Shown: positions 51,693-60,787, counted from the stretch's first letter. The stretch: DNA of 64,000 bases from Proteus terrae subsp. cibarius (GCF_011045835.1 NZ_CP047349.1:3880858-3944857); one strand, 5' to 3'. Notes: a model not told the origin generated them from the sequence alone. Numbers and translations are program-made.

Positions 51693-52454
51693 ATGAATAA
51701 ACGTAATAAATTAGTCTGCGCATTATTTATATTAATGGGCTCTCATGCAGTACATGCTGAAATTCACTCTAATCAAAGTGGCCCTTTAACGACAATGAAA
51801 GTCGGTGCAAGTGATGCTATACAGCGTGGTCATAGTCAAATACCAGGTGGAGAGCCGGGTGTTGGTATTAGTACAGTAGGAGGTGGGAAAAAAATTGGTT
51901 TTGCTTCATTAACCTCGCCAAGAATGAGTAGTGGAGCGGATAGTAATGGAATTTATACAGTTCAATCTAATCATCAACATAGTGATATGGGGGTTTTCCA
52001 CTTTGCCAAAATCACGGATGCCAATGTCTATTTTGGTGACTGGGCAAAAACAACATCAGCAACGGATGCGACACACCAAACCTATTATGTCGGTAAAGAT
52101 GTTACAACCACATTACCAGCAGATAGTGCCACTTATACGGTAACGGGTATTAGCCAATACAGTGGTAGTAACTTACTTTCAGGTTCGTTTGATGTTGATT
52201 TTTCACAAAAGAAAATCGAAGGTTCGCTGACTAATAGCCAACGTACGGTTGATTTAGCAGGAGGAAATCTTTATACCGCAAATAACCAAGTGACGTTTTC
52301 TGCAGATGCAAATGAAGGGTCAACATCAGGGGTTGTTGAAGGCGCTTTCTTTGGTGAAAGTGCAGAAGCATTAGCGGGTATTGTGGTGTTTAGTTCAGAT
52401 CATAAAAAAGACATTAGTTTTGGTGGTACGAAAAATAGCAGTGACAGTGAATAA
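51693..52454 (+). CDS. Hemophilin-like exported hemophore (Slam/T11SS substrate)
   Basis: This is a 253-residue protein with a signal peptide (MNKRNKLVCALFILMGSHAVHA) and no lipobox Cys, so it is released rather than lipid-anchored. The N-terminal part is Gly/Ser/His-rich (NHQHSDMGVFHFAK, VYFGDW). The C-terminal half is a small beta-barrel of the TbpB-like type (ATYTVTGI, LSGSFDVDF, GVVEGAFFGESAEALAGIVVF), as in HphA/hemophilin and Slam substrates. The ATG at 51693 has AAGGAAG five bases upstream; the ATG at 51672 has none. It probably captures host heme outside the cell. The next genes encode the matching exporter, receptor and TonB. Confidence 0.78.
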   Translation: MNKRNKLVCALFILMGSHAVHAEIHSNQSGPLTTMKVGASDAIQRGHSQIPGGEPGVGISTVGGGKKIGFASLTSPRMSSGADSNGIYTVQSNHQHSDMGVFHFAKITDANVYFGDWAKTTSATDATHQTYYVGKDVTTTLPADSATYTVTGISQYSGSNLLSGSFDVDFSQKKIEGSLTNSQRTVDLAGGNLYTANNQVTFSADANEGSTSGVVEGAFFGESAEALAGIVVFSSDHKKDISFGGTKNSSDSE

Positions 52455-52573
52455 ATGACAGCAAGCATGGACGCTTCTTGATTTTTTCAAAAATAATATT
52501 ATAGATTTATTTGGTAAAACAATCGGTTAATTCTTTAAAAGTGGTATTAGTGGTCATTACGCTAAATGTTAGC

Positions 52574-52611
52574 AACAGATAATCTGGTATAGGGTTATCT
52601 GTTTTTTTTTA
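52574..52611 (+). terminator. Terminator/attenuator between hemophore and exporter genes
   Basis: AACAGATAA (52574-52582) and TTATCTGTT (52595-52603) pair perfectly and a run of at least eight T follows. A smaller dyad, GCTAA-ATG-TTAGC, lies at 52561-52573. It would let the hemophore mRNA exceed that of the downstream exporter. Confidence 0.85.
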
Positions 52612-52665
52612 TCTAAATTAAGCCGATTTAAAGGAATTGTTCTTTTGTTTTTATAAGGATATACC

Positions 52666-54027
52666 ATGAATTATGATCAACTCTTAACCAGAGGGTTACT
52701 GGCTGTATTGCTCATTGTATTTTCATTTAATGGGAGCGCAAAAGAGAGTCGCGACAAGTTATTTTCTTATCTTGAAACAACGAGTACAGCTAAAGTAGGT
52801 CAGCAACTTTATCACTATTTGCAACAACAACAGTGGCAAAAAGCAGAAAGATTACTGCTTTATTATCAACAACAACCTCAACATGAAGTATTACTTGTTA
52901 ATTATGCAAAGGCGTTATTGGCACAAAACAGAGGTGATTTTTTAAATGCTGAATTTTATTATCAGCAACAACTTAAGCAAAAAGCCGATTTTATCCCAGC
53001 CCAAACAGGATTAATTCAACTTTATTTTCATTTACGAGAATATAAAAAAGCACAGAAACAACTTAATCAACTGAGCAACATTGTTGATTTATCTAAAGAT
53101 ATTATCCAATCTATTGAGTTTTATAAGGTTAAGTTAGCCTCTTATTTTCAAGGCCAACGTTTCTATCAACTTGGCTTTTTTTATGATGATAATATTAACC
53201 ATGCACCTTACTTATCTGAAAAAATTATTTCTCAATCCACTCAAAGAAAAACGACGCTAAGAGGTGCAAAACCTATTGCATCTACAGGAATTACTCATTA
53301 TTTTTCTTTTTATCAACCTTTTATTATTTATTCTAACCATACTTTTTCTTTTTATACTTATGCTAGATATATAGATTATCACTCTCACCGTAATGCCAAT
53401 TTTTTTGCATTATATACACAACAGGGCTACCGCTATCAAAAACCGCAATATCAGTGGTCAATAACACCTTATTACGAAATAAAATCATCACGGGAACAAT
53501 ATGAATATCAAGCATGGGGAAGTGAAACACAGCTTTCCTATTTTATTAATAAAAAGCAAACTATTAATTTAAGCTTGGATTATAAAATAAAGAAATATCA
53601 AAAAGCGTTAAATAATTTAAATAGTAAGCGAGTAAGTTATAGTGCTTACCATAACTATTATTTTAATAATGGAATACACTTAGTTAATCAATTAAATTAT
53701 CAGTTAGAACGTAAAAAAAACACTTTATTAAATTATCAGCTGTATGGTATAAAAACTGGCGTTTATTATCTATTGTCAGCTAATTGGCATATCTCTCTTT
53801 TTTTACAGTATCAAATTAAATTCTTTAATAACTATAATCCTTTATTAAAAAAGAGAAGAAAAGACAATGGTGTTATTTTTACAACAAATATTAAAAATAA
53901 ATCACCCTTGATTTTAGGATTTTATCCCACAATAGAATTACGTTATACCCGAAGATTAAGCAATGTGGATTGGTTATATCAATATCAGCAACATGAAGTG
54001 TTATTTAAATTAGAAAAACAATTTTAA
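52666..54027 (+). CDS. Slam / type XI secretion outer-membrane protein
   Basis: This 453-residue protein has a signal peptide (about 25 residues), an N-terminal TPR domain (~30-160: LYHYLQQQQWQKAERLLLYY ... AEFYYQQQLKQKADFIPAQTGLIQLYF) and a C-terminal DUF560 beta-barrel opening with the Slam signature YDDNINHAP (173-181) and ending in Phe (FKLEKQF). Slams move TbpB-like lipoproteins or soluble hemophilins across the outer membrane. The cargo is almost certainly the preceding hemophilin-like protein. It starts 211 bases after it, past a terminator, with AAGGA upstream. Confidence 0.85.
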   Translation: MNYDQLLTRGLLAVLLIVFSFNGSAKESRDKLFSYLETTSTAKVGQQLYHYLQQQQWQKAERLLLYYQQQPQHEVLLVNYAKALLAQNRGDFLNAEFYYQQQLKQKADFIPAQTGLIQLYFHLREYKKAQKQLNQLSNIVDLSKDIIQSIEFYKVKLASYFQGQRFYQLGFFYDDNINHAPYLSEKIISQSTQRKTTLRGAKPIASTGITHYFSFYQPFIIYSNHTFSFYTYARYIDYHSHRNANFFALYTQQGYRYQKPQYQWSITPYYEIKSSREQYEYQAWGSETQLSYFINKKQTINLSLDYKIKKYQKALNNLNSKRVSYSAYHNYYFNNGIHLVNQLNYQLERKKNTLLNYQLYGIKTGVYYLLSANWHISLFLQYQIKFFNNYNPLLKKRRKDNGVIFTTNIKNKSPLILGFYPTIELRYTRRLSNVDWLYQYQQHEVLFKLEKQF

Positions 54028-54068
54028 TTAAATAATTGACTTCCTTTATTAATTGAATAGGTAAAACA

Positions 54069-57000
54069 ATGCATGTAATGCTTTTTAGAAAGCGAAAAAT
54101 GGTTTCAATCTTCGTTTCTCTCTCGCTATTTTCTCCTTGCTTTTATCTGCAAGCCAAAGAAGATAAAACCGATCTTGGTCATATTCAGATTTCTGATAAT
54201 AAAGAAAAAGATAAACAGGGTTATTCACACGTTTATGAGAAAGATGTTTCTAATGTTTATTTAGGAAAAGAGCTATTAGAGCGTTATCAAGGCGTTTCCC
54301 CCGCTGATTTACTAAAAAGCGCCATTGGTGTTTATAGTGGTGAAGCTCGTAATGGGGGAGCGCTTGATCCAAATATTCGGGGTATTCAAGGGCAAGGTCG
54401 AATACCTGTGACTGTCGATGGTACAGAGCAGGCAATTACTGTTTATCGAGGTTATAGTGGCGCATCTAATCGTAATTATATTGATTCTAATCTGATTAGC
54501 AGTATCTATATTGAAAAAGGTCCCTCATTAACACCTGATATGAAAACCGGTATTGGTGGGGGTATTGCAGTAAAAACCTTAGATATTCGAGATATTGTAC
54601 CTATTGGCGATTCTTTTGGTATTAACTTTAAAGGGGATATTAGTAATAACTCCACACGGTATAAAGAAGTCTATTTAGATATGCTCGGAGATTATCGCAA
54701 TTATCCTTATTTCTATCATCATGGTTCAAAGGTCGTTGATCCAGCTTTAGAAATAACCCCTCAAAAAAATAAAGATTGGCACTTTCATGATCATTCATTT
54801 CGACTTGGGATTGGTTTTGAAAAAGAAAAATTTAATTTATTATTTACCTATGCATTACGAGAAAAAGGAAATTATTTAGCAGGAAAAAGAAATACAGAAG
54901 CTTATCTCGAAACGGATGATATGAAGGCAATCCATTCTATTGATTATAAATTAAGGTTAACGCCTTATGTTCCTTTTATTGCCCATATTTATCGTCCTGG
55001 TAATGAAGTCCCTAATACCTCCAGTCGTAATCGTTCCTTTTTAGTAAAAGGAACATTATTCCCTGAATCAACACGTCGTTTTTCAATTAACTATCGATAC
55101 ACAGACTTACTGTTTGGCGATATTATGCCTCTGAGATTAGAGTGGGCTCGTTACGAAAAAAATGTCGTGACTCAATGGCCACTAGCAACGATTAATCAAC
55201 AGGCGGGAATATTAACTTATCAGTGGAAACCAGAAGATAAGCAAGCGGATTTTCTGTTACGTTTATGGGGTAATTTAACTTCAGGGCATACGAATACTCG
55301 TGGTGGTGAACCCAGAGTCTCAATGGAGATTGATTATGACGAAAGGTATTTATCTAAATGGGATGCAAAAGTAGATACCCATTTTATTGATACAGCTTCT
55401 CTTTATCAAAAAAATAACCGCTATGGTGTGGATTTATCTTCTATATTTAAATTATCACCTCAATTTTCTATTTCATTTTCCAGTAATTATCAATTTGAAA
55501 AATTAGACAGTGATGAAATTAAAATTCCTGAAAATTTTGATTTTGTTACCTCAGGGAGAGCAGGACAACGTCATGAAATTAACTTAGCCCTTTCCACAGA
55601 TTGGAAGCCACTTTCTTGGTTAGCCATTACTGCGGGTGGGAAATACCATTATTATCATTTAACAGATACTTTTTTAAATAATAAGCGAAGGAATAACGTA
55701 AAAGGTTATGAGAAAACTCCCTCTATTAGAGGATATATAGTAAGTTATAAAAGAACATTGACACAGGAAGAGTGTTATTTAGTTGGCACTCTATGTGGAA
55801 TTACGGAACAACAGTTACCAGAAAAATATAAAAGAGTAATAAGAGATCCTGAACTTAGAGAAAAAAGAAGGATAGTACAAGCGTATAAATTAACTCATCC
55901 AGAGTATGAAAAACTACCTGATAATATAAAAAAAGAAATTAATCGTAAAATAAAAATCTCAAAACAAATGCATTTTGAAAATAGAACATATCTCCGTGAT
56001 GAGAATGGAAATGTTGTTTTCAACTCTACTACTATGAGACCAATGAAAACAGGGTTATTATATTGGGGTCTTGATGAAGATGGAGAGTTATTAAAAAGCA
56101 ATAATATTTTGTTAAACGGTTATATTAATATTAATGAAAAAGTACCTGATCCAATTACAGGTGAATTAGTTAATAAATATGAAATGGGCGTTTCTAATCC
56201 AATACCTATTTATCTTGATGATGATAAAGATAGTTTTGCACCAGAGGCCAGCTATCATCATGGCGCATTTTCACCCTTAGTGTCTGCGACGGTATATGCC
56301 AACGATATATTGCGTTTTTATGGACGTTATACTGAGCAGCTACGGTTACCCAGTTTATTTGAAGATACCAGTGGTTTTTCTGGGTCAAAAGCGCGTTATT
56401 ACGGTTTTAAATTAAAACCCGAGCGTGCGAAAAGTGCTGAGTTAGGTGTTGTGTTTGATTTGACAGATTGGCTAAATGTGGAGCGCCATGCCGATATTAA
56501 AATTAACTATTTTCGTACCAATATTGAAAATGTGTTTGATAGAGATGCGAATTGGCAAATTAGGCAATTTGAAAAGCAAATATTAGAGGGGTTAGAGGTT
56601 CAAGCTCGCTTTGATAATGGCTTTATTTTTATGGATACGGCTTTAGTTTATAGCCATAAAAATAAAGTATGTGATAAAAATGCCTTTAGTAACTACGATC
56701 CTTCAGGGTTATTAGGTGTTAAACAATGTATGACGGGGGGTTATCCCGGTGGTTTTTTACGTACTTCTATCCAACCTAAATATTCGGTTAATTTACATTT
56801 AGGGACTCGTTGGTTAGATAATAAATTAGAAGTTGGAAGTCGTTGGCTTTATTCATCAGAAGTGGAAAATAAAGATGAAAAATGGCTAAAAGAAAAATTA
56901 CCACGAGAAATGTATGGCAGAAATAACAACCCAATGCGTTGGGCAAAAGTCTTTACCGTTGATGCTTATATTAACTATCAGTATAGCCCTAATTTATCTT

Positions 57001-57113
57001 TTGAAATAACAGGCAGTAATTTATTAAACGAATACTACATTGATCCTTTAACGCGATCAGGTATGCCTGCGCCGGGAAGAACATTCCGATTAGGTGTGAC
57101 TGCACAATTTTAA
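54069..57113 (+). CDS. TonB-dependent outer-membrane heme/hemophore receptor
   Basis: This is a 1014-residue TonB-dependent receptor with a signal peptide (cleavage near FYLQA, ~29), a plug domain (~60-170: LLERYQGVSPADLLKSAIGVYSGEARNGGALDPNIRGIQGQGRIPVTVDG) and a 22-strand barrel ending in PGRTFRLGVTAQF with the terminal Phe. The length and a long charged insert (~560-690) match HphR/HrpB-partner type receptors, larger than simple siderophore receptors. It should take heme from the loaded hemophilin. An ATG 36 bases downstream is another possible start. It is followed 27 bases later by tonB. Confidence 0.85.
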   Translation: MHVMLFRKRKMVSIFVSLSLFSPCFYLQAKEDKTDLGHIQISDNKEKDKQGYSHVYEKDVSNVYLGKELLERYQGVSPADLLKSAIGVYSGEARNGGALDPNIRGIQGQGRIPVTVDGTEQAITVYRGYSGASNRNYIDSNLISSIYIEKGPSLTPDMKTGIGGGIAVKTLDIRDIVPIGDSFGINFKGDISNNSTRYKEVYLDMLGDYRNYPYFYHHGSKVVDPALEITPQKNKDWHFHDHSFRLGIGFEKEKFNLLFTYALREKGNYLAGKRNTEAYLETDDMKAIHSIDYKLRLTPYVPFIAHIYRPGNEVPNTSSRNRSFLVKGTLFPESTRRFSINYRYTDLLFGDIMPLRLEWARYEKNVVTQWPLATINQQAGILTYQWKPEDKQADFLLRLWGNLTSGHTNTRGGEPRVSMEIDYDERYLSKWDAKVDTHFIDTASLYQKNNRYGVDLSSIFKLSPQFSISFSSNYQFEKLDSDEIKIPENFDFVTSGRAGQRHEINLALSTDWKPLSWLAITAGGKYHYYHLTDTFLNNKRRNNVKGYEKTPSIRGYIVSYKRTLTQEECYLVGTLCGITEQQLPEKYKRVIRDPELREKRRIVQAYKLTHPEYEKLPDNIKKEINRKIKISKQMHFENRTYLRDENGNVVFNSTTMRPMKTGLLYWGLDEDGELLKSNNILLNGYININEKVPDPITGELVNKYEMGVSNPIPIYLDDDKDSFAPEASYHHGAFSPLVSATVYANDILRFYGRYTEQLRLPSLFEDTSGFSGSKARYYGFKLKPERAKSAELGVVFDLTDWLNVERHADIKINYFRTNIENVFDRDANWQIRQFEKQILEGLEVQARFDNGFIFMDTALVYSHKNKVCDKNAFSNYDPSGLLGVKQCMTGGYPGGFLRTSIQPKYSVNLHLGTRWLDNKLEVGSRWLYSSEVENKDEKWLKEKLPREMYGRNNNPMRWAKVFTVDAYINYQYSPNLSFEITGSNLLNEYYIDPLTRSGMPAPGRTFRLGVTAQF

Positions 57114-57140
57114 CTAAAAGAGAGTAAGGAGCTTTTATTT

Positions 57141-57935
57141 ATGTTGGCACTTTCTGTCAGGCAACCGCTTAATATTTATTATTGGCTAATTGGCATATCA
57201 TTAGTTTATATCGTCGTATTAAGTTGGGTGTTGCGTTCACTTTCTATGACAGAAAGTGCACACCATATTCATCAGCAACAAGAAAATACATTATCCGTTT
57301 ACCAAGTGGTATTTTCACCGCCTCAACAATCAACAGTGGTGCCGGAACCTTTAGTGGAAACGGAGCCACAAAAAACGCCCATTGTTTTACCCATTGCCGA
57401 AAAAGGGGAGTTTGTTGAAGCACCAAAGAAAATACCTGAAAAAATAAAAGAAAAGCCCACACCTATAAAACCAATTACACCTGTAAAAAAACAGGTGGTG
57501 CAAGAAAAAGTAGAGCCGATAAAACAGCGTGATTTAGAAAGCCAAGTAGCGCAAACGACTTCAGAAGCATCGGCAGAAAGCTTAACGCAACATACGGCAA
57601 GCTCGTTAGCAGGAAGAAGTCATGCATTAAGCGAGAAAGGAATAGGGCAAGGCGAATCTGATAATCACTATATTAGTTCACTGCGTCGAGAAATAGAGCG
57701 CCATAAACGTTATCCATCACAAGCACGTCGCATGCAACATGAAGGTCAGGTGGTGGTCAGTTTTTCACTCACATCAGAAGGTGTGATTTCAAGGGTTGAG
57801 ATAGAAAGTACTTCTGGGATTTCTTCCCTTGATAATGCGGCTATTGCTGCGGTTAAACGCGTAAAACCCATAGGTCCTAAACCCGAAAACTTATTGAACC
57901 CTTTAATTGTCTCGTTAGATTTTCAATTAAATTAA
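57141..57935 (+). CDS. TonB family energy transducer dedicated to the heme receptor
   Basis: This 264-residue protein has an N-terminal TM helix (~13-32), a Pro/Lys/Glu-rich periplasmic spacer (~60-130: PEPLVETEPQKTPIVLP, KPTPIKPITPVKKQ) and a C-terminal TonB domain (~178-264: RRMQHEGQVVVSFSLTSEG, DNAAIAAVKRVKPIG). It passes proton-motive energy from ExbBD to the receptor. No exbB or exbD is nearby, so it must share those encoded elsewhere. It is the last gene of the cluster and is followed by a bidirectional terminator. Confidence 0.87.
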   Translation: MLALSVRQPLNIYYWLIGISLVYIVVLSWVLRSLSMTESAHHIHQQQENTLSVYQVVFSPPQQSTVVPEPLVETEPQKTPIVLPIAEKGEFVEAPKKIPEKIKEKPTPIKPITPVKKQVVQEKVEPIKQRDLESQVAQTTSEASAESLTQHTASSLAGRSHALSEKGIGQGESDNHYISSLRREIERHKRYPSQARRMQHEGQVVVSFSLTSEGVISRVEIESTSGISSLDNAAIAAVKRVKPIGPKPENLLNPLIVSLDFQLN

Positions 57936-58046
57936 TAAACGAATGAAAGCACTCAACAGAATTTTCGTTTTACGTTATTTCCTAAGGTTTACATAACGTT
58001 ATCAGGTTATGTTCCTATTGTTGGAACACTATATTTGGGAGTAATA

Positions 58047-58081
58047 AAAAAGCGGCTTTAGCATGACTAAATACCGCTTTT
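58047..58081. terminator. Bidirectional terminator between tonB and the DUF1097 gene
   Basis: AAAAAGCGG (58047-58055) and CCGCTTTT (58074-58081) pair, with an inner TTTAG/CTAAA stem. A and T runs flank both sides, as expected between convergent genes. Confidence 0.82.
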
Positions 58082-58104
58082 AGATTTGAGTTAGCATAAA
58101 TAAA

Positions 58105-58566
58105 TTACGCTGTTTTTGGCCATTTATTGGCAACCCAAAGTCCACTCATTTTCATGGCATAACCAAATAAAACACCGACAATTAATGAAGGGATGGTTTG
58201 AGAAAGATCCCCTTGAGCGGCAAATATAGTGCATGCTCCAATAAAGGTGCCGGGAATATAAGCAAGTAGTACACTTTTAGCTTGAATACACATCACAAAG
58301 GCAATAACACCTGTGACAGCATAGCCAAAAATAGAAATATCACTAAAGATTTGGCTACCGTAAATAATCGCCAATGCCCAAATCACGCCACTCATAATGG
58401 TAGCCATAGTGACAGCTAATCCTTTAATACCTTCTTTAGGATAAGCAAAATAGGCGGTGCAACCCAAAAAGCCAGCCCAGCTTAATAAGTCAAATTGATT
58501 AGCAATAAATGCCCAAATGGCAGAAAGAATGCCAGTTGTCAGCGCAGTAAAATAAAGCGTTCTCAC
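58105..58566 (-). CDS. DUF1097 family membrane protein (YcdZ-like)
   Basis: This 153-residue protein is almost entirely hydrophobic, with about five TM helices, and matches the DUF1097/YcdZ pattern (LLSWAGFLGCTAYFAYPKEG, YIPGTFIGACTIFA, VGVLFGYAMKMSGLWVANK). It is an inner-membrane protein of unknown function; E. coli ycdZ is a regulated single gene as well. It is convergent with tonB, and its start is followed by a 324-base gap. Confidence 0.8.
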   Translation of the reverse strand: MRTLYFTALTTGILSAIWAFIANQFDLLSWAGFLGCTAYFAYPKEGIKGLAVTMATIMSGVIWALAIIYGSQIFSDISIFGYAVTGVIAFVMCIQAKSVLLAYIPGTFIGACTIFAAQGDLSQTIPSLIVGVLFGYAMKMSGLWVANKWPKTA

Positions 58567-58890
58567 GATAGACTCTTAAATATAAGGGGGATATTTACCC
58601 TGTTAACTAAAAACGAAGTTTATCATTGTCATTGACTGGTTTTCTATATTTAGATCATTAAAAAGTACATTTAATAATGGTATTAATACGTGTTAGATAT
58701 ATTGTTATTTATTCAAGATAGAAAAAGAAAAAGTAAACGATTGCGTTGTTTTATCTATGATTAAATAAAAAATAACTAGTACATCGTTTGATATTTATTA
58801 TTAATAGTTTAATTAAAGAATAGTATTAAATAATATAAAAATAAAAGAAGACAAGTAATTTATCTTACTCTTTTTGAGAGAGTTTATTAG
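58567..58890. other. Gap between DUF1097 gene and hipA stub
   Basis: These 324 bases hold no ORF and no further match to HipA in any frame. The sequence is AT-rich, with a small hairpin (ACTCT...AGAGT) near 58867-58883. It should contain the promoter of the DUF1097 gene. Confidence 0.5.
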
Positions 58891-58971
58891 CTAAGTTGAA
58901 TGCGCACCTGAGCTTTTTTTAGTAAAAATAGCCACATAATATTCATTCATATACATATCAAGGCTCGCCAT
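58891..58971 (-). pseudogene. hipA: hipA remnant, 26 codons
   Basis: The ATG directly abuts the hipB stop (TAAATG). The 26-residue product MASLDMYMNEYYVAIFTKKSSG... continues AHST and then stops at TAG. It aligns with the first residues of HipA toxins (E. coli: WMNNQRVGELTKLANGAHTF). The kinase body is gone: downstream sequence shows no HipA in any frame. The toxin appears deleted while the antitoxin gene survives. Confidence 0.72.
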
Positions 58972-59232
58972 TTACCACTCCTCTTTCCATTCACTTTTGT
59001 GTGCTAAATTATTTTTAGCATCTTTAGGATGAATTTCCATCTCTAAATTTAGTGCGGAGAGCAGTTTAAAAAAGGTTTCTAGCTTGGTGGAATTAGGATT
59101 AAGTTCAAAATTGGACACGGTGTCTTGTCGAATTCCCACTTTTTGGGCGACTTTACCTTGAGAAAGTTTTTTTGTTAATCGGACATCTTTTAGATGGACG
59201 CTGAGTTGATAGGCGTTAATTATAATCATCAT
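58972..59232 (-). CDS. hipB: HipB-like antitoxin / XRE regulator
   Basis: This 86-residue DNA-binding protein resembles E. coli HipB (88 residues). It has an XRE helix-turn-helix (LSQGKVAQKVGIRQDTVSNFELNPNSTKLETFFKLLSALNLEMEI) and a charged tail ending EEW, as HipB ends in EW. HipB neutralises the HipA kinase and represses its own operon. Here the following hipA is reduced to a stub, so it is an orphan antitoxin. The upstream region has an array of repeated operator-like sites. It is intact, with no sign of decay. Confidence 0.82.
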   Translation of the reverse strand: MMIIINAYQLSVHLKDVRLTKKLSQGKVAQKVGIRQDTVSNFELNPNSTKLETFFKLLSALNLEMEIHPKDAKNNLAHKSEWKEEW

Positions 59233-59237
59233 CTTCT

Positions 59238-59367
59238 ACCGGTTATAGGCGTTAATATCTAATATACCGGTTATAGCGTGTAGATCAAGATTTAGTGGTT
59301 ATAGCGTGTAAATCCGACTTTACCTGCTATAACCGTTAAGTTAAGGTTTACACGGTATAGCAGGTAA
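59238..59367. promoter_or_regulatory. Array of repeated operator-like sites upstream of hipB
   Basis: GGTTATAG occurs at 59241, 59269 and 59297 at exact 28-bp steps; it is inverted (CTATAACC) at 59327-59334, and a variant GGTATAGC occurs at 59354. The units share GCGTGTA after the core. TTACCTGCTATA (59320-59331) and TATAGCAGGTAA (59356-59367) form a perfect 12-base inverted repeat. These sit where HipB operators are expected, though the E. coli TATCC-N8-GGATA motif is not the same. Confidence 0.6.
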
Positions 59368-59377
59368 GATTTGATGG

Positions 59378-60742
59378 TTACTTCCCGATGCAGAAACTTG
59401 AGAAAATACGGCCTAATAAGTCATCTGAAGTAAATTCACCGGTGATCTCACTTAATGCTTGCTGAGCCAGTCTTAACTCTTCTGCCAACAATTCACCGGA
59501 TTTTGCATAAACCAATTGTTCATGGCCTTGCTGTAGATGTTCCGCTGCGGTATTTAATGCCTGTAAATGGCGGCGGCGAGCCAAGAAACCACCTTCAGTA
59601 TTGCTATTAAAGCCCATCGCTTCTTTCAGGTGATCGCGTAGTAACTCGATACCCATTCCATCACGAGCAGATAAGCGGATCATCGGGTAGTTACCTTGTG
59701 CCGTGATCTCGACATTTTCCCCTGTTAAATCCGATTTGTTACGAATAACAGTGACAGGCAAGGTTTTTGGTAAACGAGCCATAAATTCAGGCCAGATATC
59801 TTCAGGTGTTGTGGCATCGGTTGTGGTGCTATCAACCATAAATAGCACTCTGTCTGCTTGCTCAATCTCTTTCCAAGCACGTTCAATACCAATGCGTTCA
59901 ACTTCATCACTGGCTTCACGTAAGCCTGCGGTGTCGATAATATGCAAAGGCATACCATCAATATGAATATGTTCACGCAACACATCACGGGTTGTACCCG
60001 CAATATCCGTGACAATGGCAGCTTCTCGACCTGCTAATGCATTTAATAGGCTTGATTTACCTGCATTAGGGCGACCTGCGATAACCACTTTCATTCCTTC
60101 ACGTAACAAGCTACCTTGGCGAGCTTGAGCACGAACATCATCTAATTCAGCAATAACGGCGTTAAGTTTTCCTTCGATGATACCGTCAGAAAGAAAATCA
60201 ATCTCTTCATCAGGGAAATCAATGGCTGCTTCAACATAGATACGTAAGTGCGTTAATGACTCTACCATCTCGTTAATATGAGAGGAAAATGCACCTTGTA
60301 GTGAATTAATTGCTGAACGAGCTGCTTGTTCTGAGCTGGCATCAATTAAATCGGCAATCGCTTCTGCTTGTGCTAAATCGAGTTTGTCATTTAAAAACGC
60401 ACGTTCAGAAAACTCACCAGGATTAGCAATACGCACACCAGGGATTTGTAAAATACGTTTTAGTAATAAATCCAGAATAATGGGGCCACCATGGCCTTGT
60501 AGTTCTAGAACATCTTCACCCGTAAATGAGTTCGGATTAGGGAAGAAAAGGGCGATACCCTGATCAAGTACTGAGTTGTCATCATTGCGAAATGGCAGAT
60601 AATCGGCATAACGAGGTTTAGGCAACTTGCCTAAAACGGTTTGTGCTACAAGGGCAGCTTTAGGGCCAGAAACGCGTAGGATACCAACACCGCCTCTTCC
60701 CGGAGGTGTGGCCTGAGCGACGATAGTATCAGTGCTATGCAT
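59378..60742 (-). CDS. mnmE: tRNA modification GTPase MnmE
   Basis: This 454-residue GTPase works with MnmG to install the cmnm5 group on wobble uridine of tRNA. The N-terminal domain begins [22 protein letters not shown], the G-domain has [19 protein letters not shown] and NKSD, and the C-terminus is FCIGK with the conserved Cys that is the family hallmark. The length is identical to E. coli. It is transcribed separately from yidC, beyond a terminator. It marks the conserved backbone at the right side of the accessory block. Confidence 0.97.
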   Translation of the reverse strand: MHSTDTIVAQATPPGRGGVGILRVSGPKAALVAQTVLGKLPKPRYADYLPFRNDDNSVLDQGIALFFPNPNSFTGEDVLELQGHGGPIILDLLLKRILQIPGVRIANPGEFSERAFLNDKLDLAQAEAIADLIDASSEQAARSAINSLQGAFSSHINEMVESLTHLRIYVEAAIDFPDEEIDFLSDGIIEGKLNAVIAELDDVRAQARQGSLLREGMKVVIAGRPNAGKSSLLNALAGREAAIVTDIAGTTRDVLREHIHIDGMPLHIIDTAGLREASDEVERIGIERAWKEIEQADRVLFMVDSTTTDATTPEDIWPEFMARLPKTLPVTVIRNKSDLTGENVEITAQGNYPMIRLSARDGMGIELLRDHLKEAMGFNSNTEGGFLARRRHLQALNTAAEHLQQGHEQLVYAKSGELLAEELRLAQQALSEITGEFTSDDLLGRIFSSFCIGK

Positions 60743-60787
60743 GGTGTACTCGCTTAATCAGAATAATCATATCAATATAAAAAACAG

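Noticed and set aside
58891..58971. Functional short peptide downstream of hipB
   Set aside because: The similarity to the HipA N-terminus and the abutting start make a truncated hipA the simpler reading.
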